The position numbers and the translations under genes were made by a program. This document shows positions 17,623 through 26,502 of a stretch of DNA of 41,789 nucleotides, in pieces. Numbering within the stretch: position 1 is the stretch's first letter; every line of letters begins with the position of its first letter. The notes under the pieces were generated by a model that saw only the letters and a program-made list of their open reading frames with translations, searched no databases and was not told the origin of the DNA. The stretch covers positions 1-41,789 of the forward strand of contig DWXL01000013.1 in NCBI GenBank assembly GCA_019119235.1. The letters run 5' to 3'. Origin of the DNA: Candidatus Blautia excrementigallinarum (lineage in GTDB: Bacteria; Bacillota; Clostridia; Lachnospirales; Lachnospiraceae).

Positions 17623-18537
17623 ATGGATATAAAGGATTTCATCGTAGAAGCGGGAGAGCAGTCTCTGCGGATCGACAGATATCTGTCCGAACGCTGCGCA
17701 GATTTTTCCCGTTCCTATCTTCAGAAACTTCTCAAGGACCAGGCTGTTTCCGTAAATGGAAAGCCGGTAAAAGCAAATTATAAGACGCAGGAGGGTGACC
17801 ACATCCTCCTTGAAATTCCGGATCTCAAAGAACCGGACATTCTTCCAGAGGATATTCCTCTGGATATTCTTTATGAAGATGAATATCTTATGGTCATAAA
17901 CAAGCCGAAAGACATGGTGGTGCATCCTAGTGCAGGACACATGGAAGGAACCCTTGTTAACGGTATCATGGCTCACTGCAAGGGTCATCTTTCCGGGATC
18001 AACGGGGTTCTCCGTCCCGGAATCGTACACAGGATCGACAAGGACACCACTGGAGCTCTTCTGGTGTGTAAAGATGACGCAGTACACAGGGATATCGCGG
18101 AACAGCTGAAAGAACACAGCATCAAAAGGCGTTACCGGGCCATTGTCCAGGGAAACCTGAAAGAAGACGAGGGTACGGTGGACGCTCCCATCGGCCGCCA
18201 TCCCATAGACCGCAAAAAAATGGCCGTGAATTATAAAAATGGCAAAGAAGCGGTAACACATTATAAAGTACTGGAGCGTTTCGGCCAGTATACTTATATT
18301 GAATGCCGTCTGGAAACAGGTCGCACCCATCAGATCCGCGTGCATATGGCAAGTATCGGACATCCCCTTCTGGGAGATACGGTCTACGGAACGGCCAAAA
18401 ATCCATGGAAGCTTCAGGGACAGACTCTTCACGCCATGATCCTTGGTTTCCGCCATCCTGTTACCGGTGAATATATGGAATTTGAGGCTCCTTTGCCAGA
18501 ATATTTTTGCAAACTGTTGGATAAATTAAGAAAATAG
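17623..18537 (+). CDS. RluA-family pseudouridine synthase
   Basis: S4 domain, then GIVHRIDKDTTGALLVCKDD and LETGRTHQIRVHMASIGHPLLGD. Confidence 0.97.
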   Translation: MDIKDFIVEAGEQSLRIDRYLSERCADFSRSYLQKLLKDQAVSVNGKPVKANYKTQEGDHILLEIPDLKEPDILPEDIPLDILYEDEYLMVINKPKDMVVHPSAGHMEGTLVNGIMAHCKGHLSGINGVLRPGIVHRIDKDTTGALLVCKDDAVHRDIAEQLKEHSIKRRYRAIVQGNLKEDEGTVDAPIGRHPIDRKKMAVNYKNGKEAVTHYKVLERFGQYTYIECRLETGRTHQIRVHMASIGHPLLGDTVYGTAKNPWKLQGQTLHAMILGFRHPVTGEYMEFEAPLPEYFCKLLDKLRK

Positions 18538-18567
18538 TTGTCTTTTCTTCGGAAAATATTGTATAAT
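18538..18567 (+). promoter_or_regulatory. Candidate promoter of the cytidylate-kinase-like gene
   Basis: TTGTCT - 18 bp - TATAAT. Confidence 0.6.
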
Positions 18568-18609
18568 ACTAAATAGATATAATGTTTTCGCAGAAGGGAG
18601 TGTACATCA

Positions 18610-19245
18610 ATGAATAAAACAAGTTCAATTATTACCATCGGACGTGAATACGGCAGCGGAGGAAGACAGATCGGTCAGGAAGTCGCCAATTATTTCGGCA
18701 TCAAATGCTACGATAAAGAGCTTCTGGAGCACGCGGCCAGCGACAGCGGTATCTGTAAAGAATTATTCGAGCATCATGATGAGAAGCCTACCAACAGTTT
18801 CCTCTATTCTCTTGTCATGGACACCTATTCTTTCGGATATTCTTCTGCGGGATATAACGAAATGCCAATGAACCATAAGATTTTCCTGGCGCAGTTTGAA
18901 GCGATCAAGAAGCTGGCGGGAGAGGGCCCCTGCGTTATGGTAGGACGCTGCGCGGATTACGCCCTTGCGGACTGGAAAGACTGCTTCAGCGTATTCATCC
19001 ATGCGGATCTGGACGCCCGTATCCGAAGGATCGCCACGAAATATAAACTGTCTGACAAGAAAGCGAAGGATACCATCATTAAGACAGACAAGAGCAGATC
19101 CAGTTATTATAATTATTATACGAATAAGAAGTGGGGCGACGCCCAGAGTTATAATCTCTGCATCGACAGCAGCAAGCTGGGTATCGACAGCACCGCGCAG
19201 GTGATCATCCAGGCTGTTCAGATTTTCGACGCCTCCAAGAAATAG
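18610..19245 (+). CDS. Cytidylate kinase-like family protein
   Basis: [43 protein letters not shown]. Confidence 0.9.
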   Translation: MNKTSSIITIGREYGSGGRQIGQEVANYFGIKCYDKELLEHAASDSGICKELFEHHDEKPTNSFLYSLVMDTYSFGYSSAGYNEMPMNHKIFLAQFEAIKKLAGEGPCVMVGRCADYALADWKDCFSVFIHADLDARIRRIATKYKLSDKKAKDTIIKTDKSRSSYYNYYTNKKWGDAQSYNLCIDSSKLGIDSTAQVIIQAVQIFDASKK

Positions 19246-19259
19246 GGAGAATTAGACTT

Positions 19260-19706
19260 ATGAAATTTCTGATCCAGCGTGTTCTGGAGGCATCTGTAAA
19301 AGTAGACGGAGAGACTGTAGGAAGCATCGGAAAAGGCCTGCTTGTTTTTGTGGGCGCCGGAAGAGAGGACGACCGGGCGGCTGCGGACAAATATCTGAAA
19401 AAACTTCTTGGACTGAGGATCTTTGAGGATGAAAACGGTAAAACGAATCTTTCTCTGAAAGATGTGAACGGAGAGCTTCTTTTTGTATCACAGTTTACGC
19501 TGTACGCCAACTGCAAAAAAGGCAACCGTCCCAGCTTCATCGAAGCAGGCGATCCGGATACAGCCAACGAACTGTACGAATATATTATCCGTGAAGCCTC
19601 TAAATCTGTTCCCGTTGTCCGGCACGGAATATTCGGAGCCGATATGAAAGTCCATCTTGTTAACGACGGACCGTTTACCATTATTCTTGACGAACATATC
19701 CTGTAA
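19260..19706 (+). CDS. dtd: D-aminoacyl-tRNA deacylase
   Basis: [52 protein letters not shown]. Confidence 0.97.
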   Translation: MKFLIQRVLEASVKVDGETVGSIGKGLLVFVGAGREDDRAAADKYLKKLLGLRIFEDENGKTNLSLKDVNGELLFVSQFTLYANCKKGNRPSFIEAGDPDTANELYEYIIREASKSVPVVRHGIFGADMKVHLVNDGPFTIILDEHIL

Positions 19707-19809
19707 AATCCGCAGGTATTTGTACCATATCAGAGAGTAATGGATTATGCAGGTGTGATACATCTATACGACAAACCCGAGTTTTTCAAATAGATCTGGA
19801 GTTATTTTT

Positions 19810-20868
19810 ATGGAAAACAGACAGACTTATCATGAACATACAGATATCGAAAACACTCTGCGTCTCCGTCAGGTACTGGAAACCCTACCTCCGTTCTGCA
19901 GGGACTATTTCCGTTCCATAGACGCCACCACAACAACGAAAACCAGAATATCCTACGCATACGACATCCGCATCTTCTTTCAGTTTCTTCTGGAGAGCAA
20001 TCCTGCTTTTAAGGGTAAAACCATGAGGGATATCGACGTAGGCGTTCTGGACCAGATCAAGGCACTTGATATCGAGGAATATCAGGAATATCTTAAAGTC
20101 TACCAGAACGGCGAACGTATGGAAACCAACGGCGAACGTGGCCTGAAACGCAAGATTTCCGCTTTGCGAAGCTTTTATGCCTACTATTATAAAAGGGAAA
20201 TGATCCACACCAATCCTACCGTCCTCGTGGACGTTCCCAAGATCCATCAGAAAAGTATCATTCGTCTGGACGCGGACGAAGTCGCCATGCTTCTGGATTA
20301 TATCGAACACTGCGGCGATCATCTTACCGGACAGAAACGTGTGTTCTATGAAAAAACAAAAGAGAGAGACCTGGCTATCGTAACTTTGCTTCTGGGAACG
20401 GGGATCCGCGTGTCTGAATGTGTGGGCCTTGATATTGAAGACGTCGATTTTAAGAACAACGGGATCAAAGTAACACGTAAAGGCGGAAATGAAATGGTTG
20501 TCTATTTCGGTCCGGAAGTGGAAAAAGCGCTGAAACGGTATCTGGAGGTAAGAGAAGGGATCACTCCTCTCGCCGGCCATGAGCACGCGCTCTTCTACTC
20601 TTCCCAGCGCCGCCGGATCGGCGTGCAGGCTGTGGAAAACCTGGTGAAAAAATATGCCCGTCAGATCACCACCACGAAGAAAATAACGCCTCATAAGCTG
20701 CGCAGCACCTACGGCACTGCTTTGTATCAGGAAACAGGCGATATTTACCTTGTAGCGGACGTTCTGGGCCATAGGGACGTTAATACCACCAAGAAGCATT
20801 ACGCCGCCCTGGACGACGCCAGAAGACGTCAGGCTGCCTCCGCGGTACGGCTCCGTGAGGAAGAATAA
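19810..20868 (+). CDS. Tyrosine recombinase, XerS-like
   Basis: 352 aa; catalytic GTGIRVSECVGLDIEDVD ... HKLRSTYGTALY ... LGHRDVNTTKKHY. Confidence 0.9.
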   Translation: MENRQTYHEHTDIENTLRLRQVLETLPPFCRDYFRSIDATTTTKTRISYAYDIRIFFQFLLESNPAFKGKTMRDIDVGVLDQIKALDIEEYQEYLKVYQNGERMETNGERGLKRKISALRSFYAYYYKREMIHTNPTVLVDVPKIHQKSIIRLDADEVAMLLDYIEHCGDHLTGQKRVFYEKTKERDLAIVTLLLGTGIRVSECVGLDIEDVDFKNNGIKVTRKGGNEMVVYFGPEVEKALKRYLEVREGITPLAGHEHALFYSSQRRRIGVQAVENLVKKYARQITTTKKITPHKLRSTYGTALYQETGDIYLVADVLGHRDVNTTKKHYAALDDARRRQAASAVRLREEE

Positions 20869-20889
20869 AACAAATTCAGGTACAGAAAT

Positions 20890-20924
20890 ACCCCGGAGGG
20901 ATTTATATGAAATCCTTCCGGGGT
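20890..20924. terminator. Bidirectional terminator between the recombinase and the acyl ligase
   Basis: accccggagggattt-atatg-aaatccttccggggt, near-perfect inverted repeat between convergent genes. Confidence 0.88.
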
Positions 20925-20945
20925 TTCTCTCCTGCGGCCATAGGA

Positions 20946-22454
20946 TCAGAATCTCTTGATCTTCCTTGTGGTGGTCTTTTCAAATTCCTGTTCGCGGACG
21001 ATCAGGCTGTAGATCTTTTTCTGGGGAGCCGCGCCGCGGTTGTATTCATCGATAACTTCCTGAAGTTTGGCCCGCACGTCTTTGATATGTTTTTTCTTAA
21101 CATAGTCCTGATCCGGATAGATCTCCGCTTCGATCACTCCGTTGTGCTCGCGCACCAGTACCTCTCCTACCAGGCGGTTCGTGCTGAGAGCGTTTTCCAG
21201 TTCCTCGGGAGAAACATTCTCTCCGTTTTTGGTAATGATCAGGTTCTTCTTGCGGCCGGTCAGAAATACAAATCCGTCCTCGTCCACATAACCCAGATCG
21301 CCTGTCTTCAGCCATCCGTTTTCCAGTGTTTCGGCCGTCTCCTCCGGCATCTTGTAATATCCCTGCATTACGCTGCTTCCCTTCACCCAAAGCTCGCCGT
21401 CCACTGTTTTTGCCTCGCAGTTGGGAAGAAGCTGTCCCACGGAACCTTTGCGGATATTCCATTTCTGGTTGGTGCTGATCACAGGAGAACACTCGGTCAT
21501 GCCGTATCCTTCCTGGATGGTGATGTCGTATTTCTTAAACAGATCGATGTAGGACGGATCCAGATAGGCGCCGCCGCTGCATATAGTGTGGAACTGTTTA
21601 CCGAACACCTGGCTTTTTACGATTTTGGCCGGAAGCAGTGCCGCCTCCTCCAGTTTTTTCGCCATGGTTTCGATCATCAGAGGAACCATAAGGATCATTT
21701 CCGGTTTAAACAGTTTGATATTCTTTGCCACACGCATCAGAGAATCATTGATGCAGATGATGGATCCCAGAGAAACGCCTTTCAGGATATCCATGCTGAG
21801 ACAGTATGCGTGATGGATGGGGAGCACAGTCATGAGCACGGTGCGCTCGGGAATCTTCATATCCAGACAGGTTGCGTTCTCCGCAACATTTCTGTGGGTA
21901 AGCATAACACCTTTGCTTTTTCCTGTTGTTCCGGAGGTAAACATGATGGTACAGAGATCCTCCGGCTGGGGCGCATGATCAAAACTTCCCTTATGTTCTT
22001 TAAGAAGCGGCCAGAACGCCTGGGCGTCCCCGTCGTGTTCACTTTTCTGCATGGAGATCAGTGTTTTCAGCTGCGGACAGCGCTCCTTTGCCATAGCCGC
22101 CACGTCTTTGCGCACTTCGTCGTATACAAGGACAGTGGAATCAGACCGGTCGATCAGATCGCACACATCCTCCGCGGGAAGATTCACGTCAAGGGGAACA
22201 ATCACACTGCCGCTGTTTACGGTTCCAAAGTAGGTAACCAGCCACGGATAGGAGGTCATTCCGATAACCGCGATATGCTTTCCCTGCTCTCCCATATCCC
22301 GGAGAAGGCAGGAGAAACTCTCGCTGTCTTCTTTCAGCTGTGTGTAGGATTTTGATTCAATTTCATTTTTACTTATTTTGTAACGGACAGCGTCCTCCGG
22401 GCCGTATTTTTTCTCTGTATGGACCAGAATATCGCGCACTGTACTGTAAAGCAT
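20946..22454 (-). CDS. AMP-forming acyl ligase (class I adenylate-forming enzyme)
   Basis: IMFTSGTTGKSKGVMLTHRNV; EGYGMTECSPVIS; GWLKTGDLGYVDEDGFVFLTGRKKNLIITKNGENVSPEELE; C-terminal KTTTRKIKRF. Confidence 0.95.
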   Translation of the reverse strand: MLYSTVRDILVHTEKKYGPEDAVRYKISKNEIESKSYTQLKEDSESFSCLLRDMGEQGKHIAVIGMTSYPWLVTYFGTVNSGSVIVPLDVNLPAEDVCDLIDRSDSTVLVYDEVRKDVAAMAKERCPQLKTLISMQKSEHDGDAQAFWPLLKEHKGSFDHAPQPEDLCTIMFTSGTTGKSKGVMLTHRNVAENATCLDMKIPERTVLMTVLPIHHAYCLSMDILKGVSLGSIICINDSLMRVAKNIKLFKPEMILMVPLMIETMAKKLEEAALLPAKIVKSQVFGKQFHTICSGGAYLDPSYIDLFKKYDITIQEGYGMTECSPVISTNQKWNIRKGSVGQLLPNCEAKTVDGELWVKGSSVMQGYYKMPEETAETLENGWLKTGDLGYVDEDGFVFLTGRKKNLIITKNGENVSPEELENALSTNRLVGEVLVREHNGVIEAEIYPDQDYVKKKHIKDVRAKLQEVIDEYNRGAAPQKKIYSLIVREQEFEKTTTRKIKRF

Positions 22455-22486
22455 ATTTTCAATCCTTTCTCCTGTACGGAAATCAG

Positions 22487-22720
22487 TTAATTTTCAGCGG
22501 TGAGCTTCTCAAGATAATCTACAGCTTCCTGAACGGTACGGATATTTGCCGCTTCCTCCTGCTCCACTTCCACGTCGAATTCGTCCTCGATCTCTCCCAG
22601 CATGCTCATGAAATCGAATGATGTAAAACCGAGATCCTCCATAAAACGGGATTCCGGATGTACGTTCTCCGGAGCCACTTCCACATAGTTGCAGATGATT
22701 TCTACTAATTTCTCAAACAT
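22487..22720 (-). CDS. Free-standing acyl/peptidyl carrier protein
   Basis: 77 aa acidic; phosphopantetheine site context LGFTSFDFMSMLGEIEDEF. Confidence 0.93.
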   Translation of the reverse strand: MFEKLVEIICNYVEVAPENVHPESRFMEDLGFTSFDFMSMLGEIEDEFDVEVEQEEAANIRTVQEAVDYLEKLTAEN

Positions 22721-22774
22721 AACTGTTCTCCTTCTTTATATTATAAATTGTTTTACACACAGGCATTCTTAAGT

Positions 22775-24181
22775 TTATACCAGTTTGATAATATCCCCGA
22801 TGGGCAGATCCGGGTTCTCCGTGCCCTTGAACATGATCTTGCACAGATAATAGTAAAGATACTCCAGTTCCTCTCTGGAAACGGCCTTGATCTGATGCTC
22901 GAAGTTGAAGTCAAGCCCGTTGTCCTCGGGACGGTGCATTACAGTAAGATACATTGCCTGAGGACAGGTTCCGTTGGGATACCATTTGGTTTTGTAACGG
23001 GTATCCCCGATATCGTTCAGTCCTTTCTCCTTAAGCGTCAGGGGCTGATAGGTCAGGGACATCGCCTCATAGGTAAGACCTGCGTGGGGCTGGGGATATA
23101 TCTTTGATCTGTACGCGAAATAGGCAGTGGGATCATAATTCGCATGGCGGAAAATCTCATTCTGCTTGTCCCTGATCGCGTATACGCCGTCGATAAACTT
23201 CATATCCTCCGGGAAAACCGTTCGGATCGGGAAGGAATGGATTCTTGTACCGCCGCATTTTTTCTCCTTCAAAGTAGCGCGTCTCGCGATGGCGTTGTTG
23301 ATGGAAACATCCTCGAATCCGTTCATCTTCTGGAAATATGTACGCAGTCCCATGAGAAGAAGGCACGCCAGGGAAACATGATATTTCTCACAGAAGTCCA
23401 TCAGACGTTTTGTGGGCTCTTCTTCCAGGTGGAAAATATCCAGAGCGGATTTTGTATCGTCGGAGGCATTGAAAGCAGAACGGAGCTCGGGATTTTTGAA
23501 CATCTCTCTTGCCGCTTCCAGTTTGTCTCTTCCATGGATGCCGCTGTAAATTGGCTCGCTTTTTTCAATTTCTTTCTGGAAATATTCGATATCTCTCTTC
23601 TGCGCTTTGCTTCCCGCCTCGTAAGCAAGATCTTTTTCCAGCTGTTCGATGTAGGAAGTCATTTCTGTGGGATAAGGAACTCCTTCATATTTCTCGTTAC
23701 AGTAGAGCTCGATAATATCCTTCAGGAAGCAGATCAGAGACTGGGCGTCCACAATCATATGATGTCCCAGGAAATATACTCCGTTGAAACCGTCGGGCAT
23801 TTTGATCATAACCACACGGGTAAGTGGAGAATCCGCCATTTTAAATGGTACGGTGGTCCATTGCTGCATGGTTGCCTCCGCTTCCTCCATGGTCTTATCG
23901 GAGAAATCCACGAATTCTATCTCTTTTTCTTCCGGATCCACAACGTACTGATACCAGGTTCCTTCTTTGTCCTGCGCAAAACGGATCCGCATTCCCTCGC
24001 TTCTTGCATAGGCTTTATTGATAGATTTTGCCAGAAGGTCCCAGTCGATATCAATCTCGATGGTCAGGCTTGTACCGATATTCAGTACCGCCGCGCTGGG
24101 ACAGAACGGCAGGTAATACAGGTGAAACTTCTGCGCTACGGTCAGCGGATAAACTTTGTATCCTTTTCTCTTTCTCATCAT
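22775..24181 (-). CDS. Free-standing condensation-domain (CoA-dependent acyltransferase superfamily) protein
   Basis: 468 aa; YPLTVAQKFHLYYLPF; active-site motif HHMIVDAQS (HHxxxD). Confidence 0.85.
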   Translation of the reverse strand: MMRKRKGYKVYPLTVAQKFHLYYLPFCPSAAVLNIGTSLTIEIDIDWDLLAKSINKAYARSEGMRIRFAQDKEGTWYQYVVDPEEKEIEFVDFSDKTMEEAEATMQQWTTVPFKMADSPLTRVVMIKMPDGFNGVYFLGHHMIVDAQSLICFLKDIIELYCNEKYEGVPYPTEMTSYIEQLEKDLAYEAGSKAQKRDIEYFQKEIEKSEPIYSGIHGRDKLEAAREMFKNPELRSAFNASDDTKSALDIFHLEEEPTKRLMDFCEKYHVSLACLLLMGLRTYFQKMNGFEDVSINNAIARRATLKEKKCGGTRIHSFPIRTVFPEDMKFIDGVYAIRDKQNEIFRHANYDPTAYFAYRSKIYPQPHAGLTYEAMSLTYQPLTLKEKGLNDIGDTRYKTKWYPNGTCPQAMYLTVMHRPEDNGLDFNFEHQIKAVSREELEYLYYYLCKIMFKGTENPDLPIGDIIKLV

Positions 24182-25122
24182 TTCATTATCCCTCCGATAA
24201 ATGTATCAAGTGCGTTTTCATAGTCCTGTGTGGCTTTGTAATAACTTTCCCCGTGGCCGGCCCCTTTAACGATCAGTTTGTGTTTCGGGGAGGCGCAGTT
24301 TTTATATATCTCTTCGCACATCCAGCAGGGAACGAAGACGTCGTCCGCCCCATGAATAAACAGGATCGGAACTTCCGCCTTTCTCACCTCTCTCGCCGCG
24401 TTGCAGTCGTCAAGGCCGTATCCGGCGTTTTTTCTGTTCAGCTTATCCGCAATCTGGATCATGGGAAACGCCGGCAGGTGATACATACTGTGGAGCACAT
24501 GGGTGAAAACGTCCTTCGCCGAAGTGAAAGCACAGTCGGAAACGATTCCTTTCACCTGAGGCGGCAGATCCAGACCGCTCATCATACAGACGGTCGCTCC
24601 GCCCATGGAATTGCCGGTAAGAAGAATCTGCGCGTCGACGCCGATCTTATTTACCATCCACTTTACCCATTCCAGGCCGTCATAGCGGTCCATGGTGCCG
24701 AAACCAATATAGGTTCCCTCGCTCTCTCCGTGGGCTCTCTCATCGATGAGAAGCATACGGAATCCGTGCTTCAGATAATACCAGGAAAGACTGCCGTAAT
24801 CATTCAGGCCTTTGCTGGTGTAACCGTGAAAACAGATCACGGCCTTCGATCCTTCTTCTCCTTTAAAGTAAGTACCATGCAGCTTCAGGCCGTCCCGTGA
24901 TGTGATCCACACGTCCTCGTGAGGCTGCTCCATCATCCATTCCCGTCTTTCCTGCATAAAGGGAATGTACTTCGGCCAGTCCACGCCGGACATTTTCATG
25001 GTCCTCTCTGTTTTCGCGTTATAGCGCATCATGGTTCTTCTGTAAAAATACGCCGTTCCCCCGGCTTCTGCCAGCGCCGCCGCACCGAGAAGCGCAGCCG
25101 CTCCTTTTGCTATAATTCCCAT
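24178..25122 (-). CDS. Alpha/beta hydrolase with N-terminal membrane anchor
   Basis: KAVICFHGYTSKG; nucleophile elbow TGNSMGGATV; IDERAHGES; hydrophobic N-terminus; 4-nt overlap with the next gene. Confidence 0.92.
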   Translation of the reverse strand: MGIIAKGAAALLGAAALAEAGGTAYFYRRTMMRYNAKTERTMKMSGVDWPKYIPFMQERREWMMEQPHEDVWITSRDGLKLHGTYFKGEEGSKAVICFHGYTSKGLNDYGSLSWYYLKHGFRMLLIDERAHGESEGTYIGFGTMDRYDGLEWVKWMVNKIGVDAQILLTGNSMGGATVCMMSGLDLPPQVKGIVSDCAFTSAKDVFTHVLHSMYHLPAFPMIQIADKLNRKNAGYGLDDCNAAREVRKAEVPILFIHGADDVFVPCWMCEEIYKNCASPKHKLIVKGAGHGESYYKATQDYENALDTFIGGIMK

Positions 25123-25173
25123 ATACGTTCGCCTGCCTTCTGATAGATTTAAATAATATGGTTCCGCTTATTT

Positions 25174-25506
25174 CTATTTCATTCTGCTGTCGATCAGGTC
25201 TTTCAATCTTAACGCCTTATCGATGTTGCCCTCGACTTTCAGTTTGCCGATCGTAAAAGCAAGAACCGGATCTGTTTTGCCTTCCGCCAGTTTAAACAGA
25301 GTTTCCGCCGTGCAGGTAAACATGGCGTCCCTGTCAAAGTATTCATAGGGCTCCACATAGAGCTGTCCTTCCTTTACTTCTGCGTAAAATATACCTTCGG
25401 CCTCACCGGTGATGTTGAACTGATAAGCCAGATGCTCGTGAATATCGCTCACATCCGCGTCCATCAGCATTCCTTTTACTTTTGCAAACATTTCCGCGTA
25501 GGTCAT
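25174..25506 (-). CDS. SCP2 sterol-binding-domain-like small protein
   Basis: MTYAEMFAKVKGMLMDADVSDIHEHLAYQFNITGEAEGIFYAEVKEGQLYVEP...FTIGKLKVEGNIDKALRLKDLI; RBS gggagg upstream of 25506. Confidence 0.8.
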   Translation of the reverse strand: MTYAEMFAKVKGMLMDADVSDIHEHLAYQFNITGEAEGIFYAEVKEGQLYVEPYEYFDRDAMFTCTAETLFKLAEGKTDPVLAFTIGKLKVEGNIDKALRLKDLIDSRMK

Positions 25507-25540
25507 AATTTCCTCCCTTTCATCCACTGATTCGACATTT

Positions 25541-25600
25541 TTCGACCAGCGGTCATATCTTTTCTTTTGATAGAGTATCATCTTTTCGACCAGTGGTCAA
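25541..25600. promoter_or_regulatory. Twin TetR-type operators (GACCAGCGGTC 25544-25554; GACCAGTGGTC 25588-25598) around a minus-strand promoter
   Basis: Two ttcGACCAGYGGTCa palindromes with centres 44 bp apart; minus-strand TTGACC (25600-25595) - 17 bp - TACTCT overlaps the distal operator. Confidence 0.75.
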
Positions 25601-25751
25601 TCAGCGTTACTATCAAAATATCAGTGTTTTTAAAATTATTTTTTGGTGAATTTTATTGCTGGTTCATATTTTTTCCATGTGTTATACTTAATATTAATTC
25701 CTAAAAGAGATAAAATATCCGACATGTAAAAGACAGAAAGGTGATGGATCC

Positions 25752-26360
25752 ATGCCTAACCAGCAGAAATACGAGCGTATTCTTGACGCGTTGCAGGAAC
25801 TTCTGGAAAACCATAAGCTTCAAAGCATTTCCGTAAGCGAGATTGCGGAAACAGCCGGGATCGGAAAGGGAAGCATCTACTACTACTTTCCTTCCAAGGA
25901 CGCGATCCTGGAGGCCCTGGTGGAGCGAAGCTACGAAAAGCCTCTTCAGACAGCCAAAGCGCTGGCAGGACGCACAGAAATCTCCCCGTTTATCCGGATG
26001 GCGATGATCTTTGAGGCCTGCCGGAACTCTTCCTCAGAATTTATTAAATCCGAAAACAATAAGAATTCCGGCACGCAGGAGAAATCTTTCCTGCACCAGA
26101 AATATATCAATCATATCATCACAGAACTGAAGCCGGTTCTGGCGGAGATCATCCGCCAGGGAATCAAGGCCGGGCAGATCTGCTTCAGTGATCCGGACGC
26201 CCTTGCAGAGATCGTCCTGATCGTGCTTACGGTAAAAATGGACAATACTCTTGTTCCTTCCAGCAAAGAAGATATAGAGAATACCATCAGCGCTCTTGTT
26301 TCTCTTCTGGAAAAAGGGACAGATAATCCTCCGGGTTCACTGAATTTCCTGATCAGCTGA
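25752..26360 (+). CDS. TetR/AcrR family transcriptional regulator
   Basis: ILDALQELLENHKLQSISVSEIAETAGIGKGSIYYYFPSKDAILEALVE. Confidence 0.95.
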   Translation: MPNQQKYERILDALQELLENHKLQSISVSEIAETAGIGKGSIYYYFPSKDAILEALVERSYEKPLQTAKALAGRTEISPFIRMAMIFEACRNSSSEFIKSENNKNSGTQEKSFLHQKYINHIITELKPVLAEIIRQGIKAGQICFSDPDALAEIVLIVLTVKMDNTLVPSSKEDIENTISALVSLLEKGTDNPPGSLNFLIS

Positions 26361-26375
26361 AGATTATATGTTTAT

Positions 26376-26410
26376 AGGGCATGGCCATACAAAAAGGTCA
26401 TGCCCTTTTT
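26376..26410 (+). terminator. Terminator downstream of the TetR gene
   Basis: agggcatggcc-atacaaaaa-ggtcatgccct followed by ttttt. Confidence 0.85.
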
Positions 26411-26416
26411 CGATGT

Positions 26417-26452
26417 GATAAAAAGAGAGTCTGCATATAATATGCAGACTCC
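26417..26452 (-). terminator. Terminator of the minus-strand P-loop gene
   Basis: gagtctgcatat-a-atatgcagactc perfect inverted repeat; reads into tctttttatc on the minus strand. Confidence 0.8.
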
Positions 26453-26502
26453 CAAAAACCTTCCCCGATATTGTCTTATGTAACCTAACGGCTGAACATA
26501 AA

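Noticed and set aside
19810-20868. Integrase of a prophage or integrative element
   Set aside because: No phage, conjugation or excisionase genes and no att-like direct repeats noticed; flanked by housekeeping genes.
20907-22355. 482-aa plus-strand ORF
   Set aside because: Entirely antisense to the well-supported acyl ligase; composition typical of a shadow ORF, no family signature.
23144-24223. 359-aa plus-strand ORF and overlapping 24028-24900 ORF
   Set aside because: Antisense to the condensation-domain and hydrolase genes, no recognisable motifs or RBS support.
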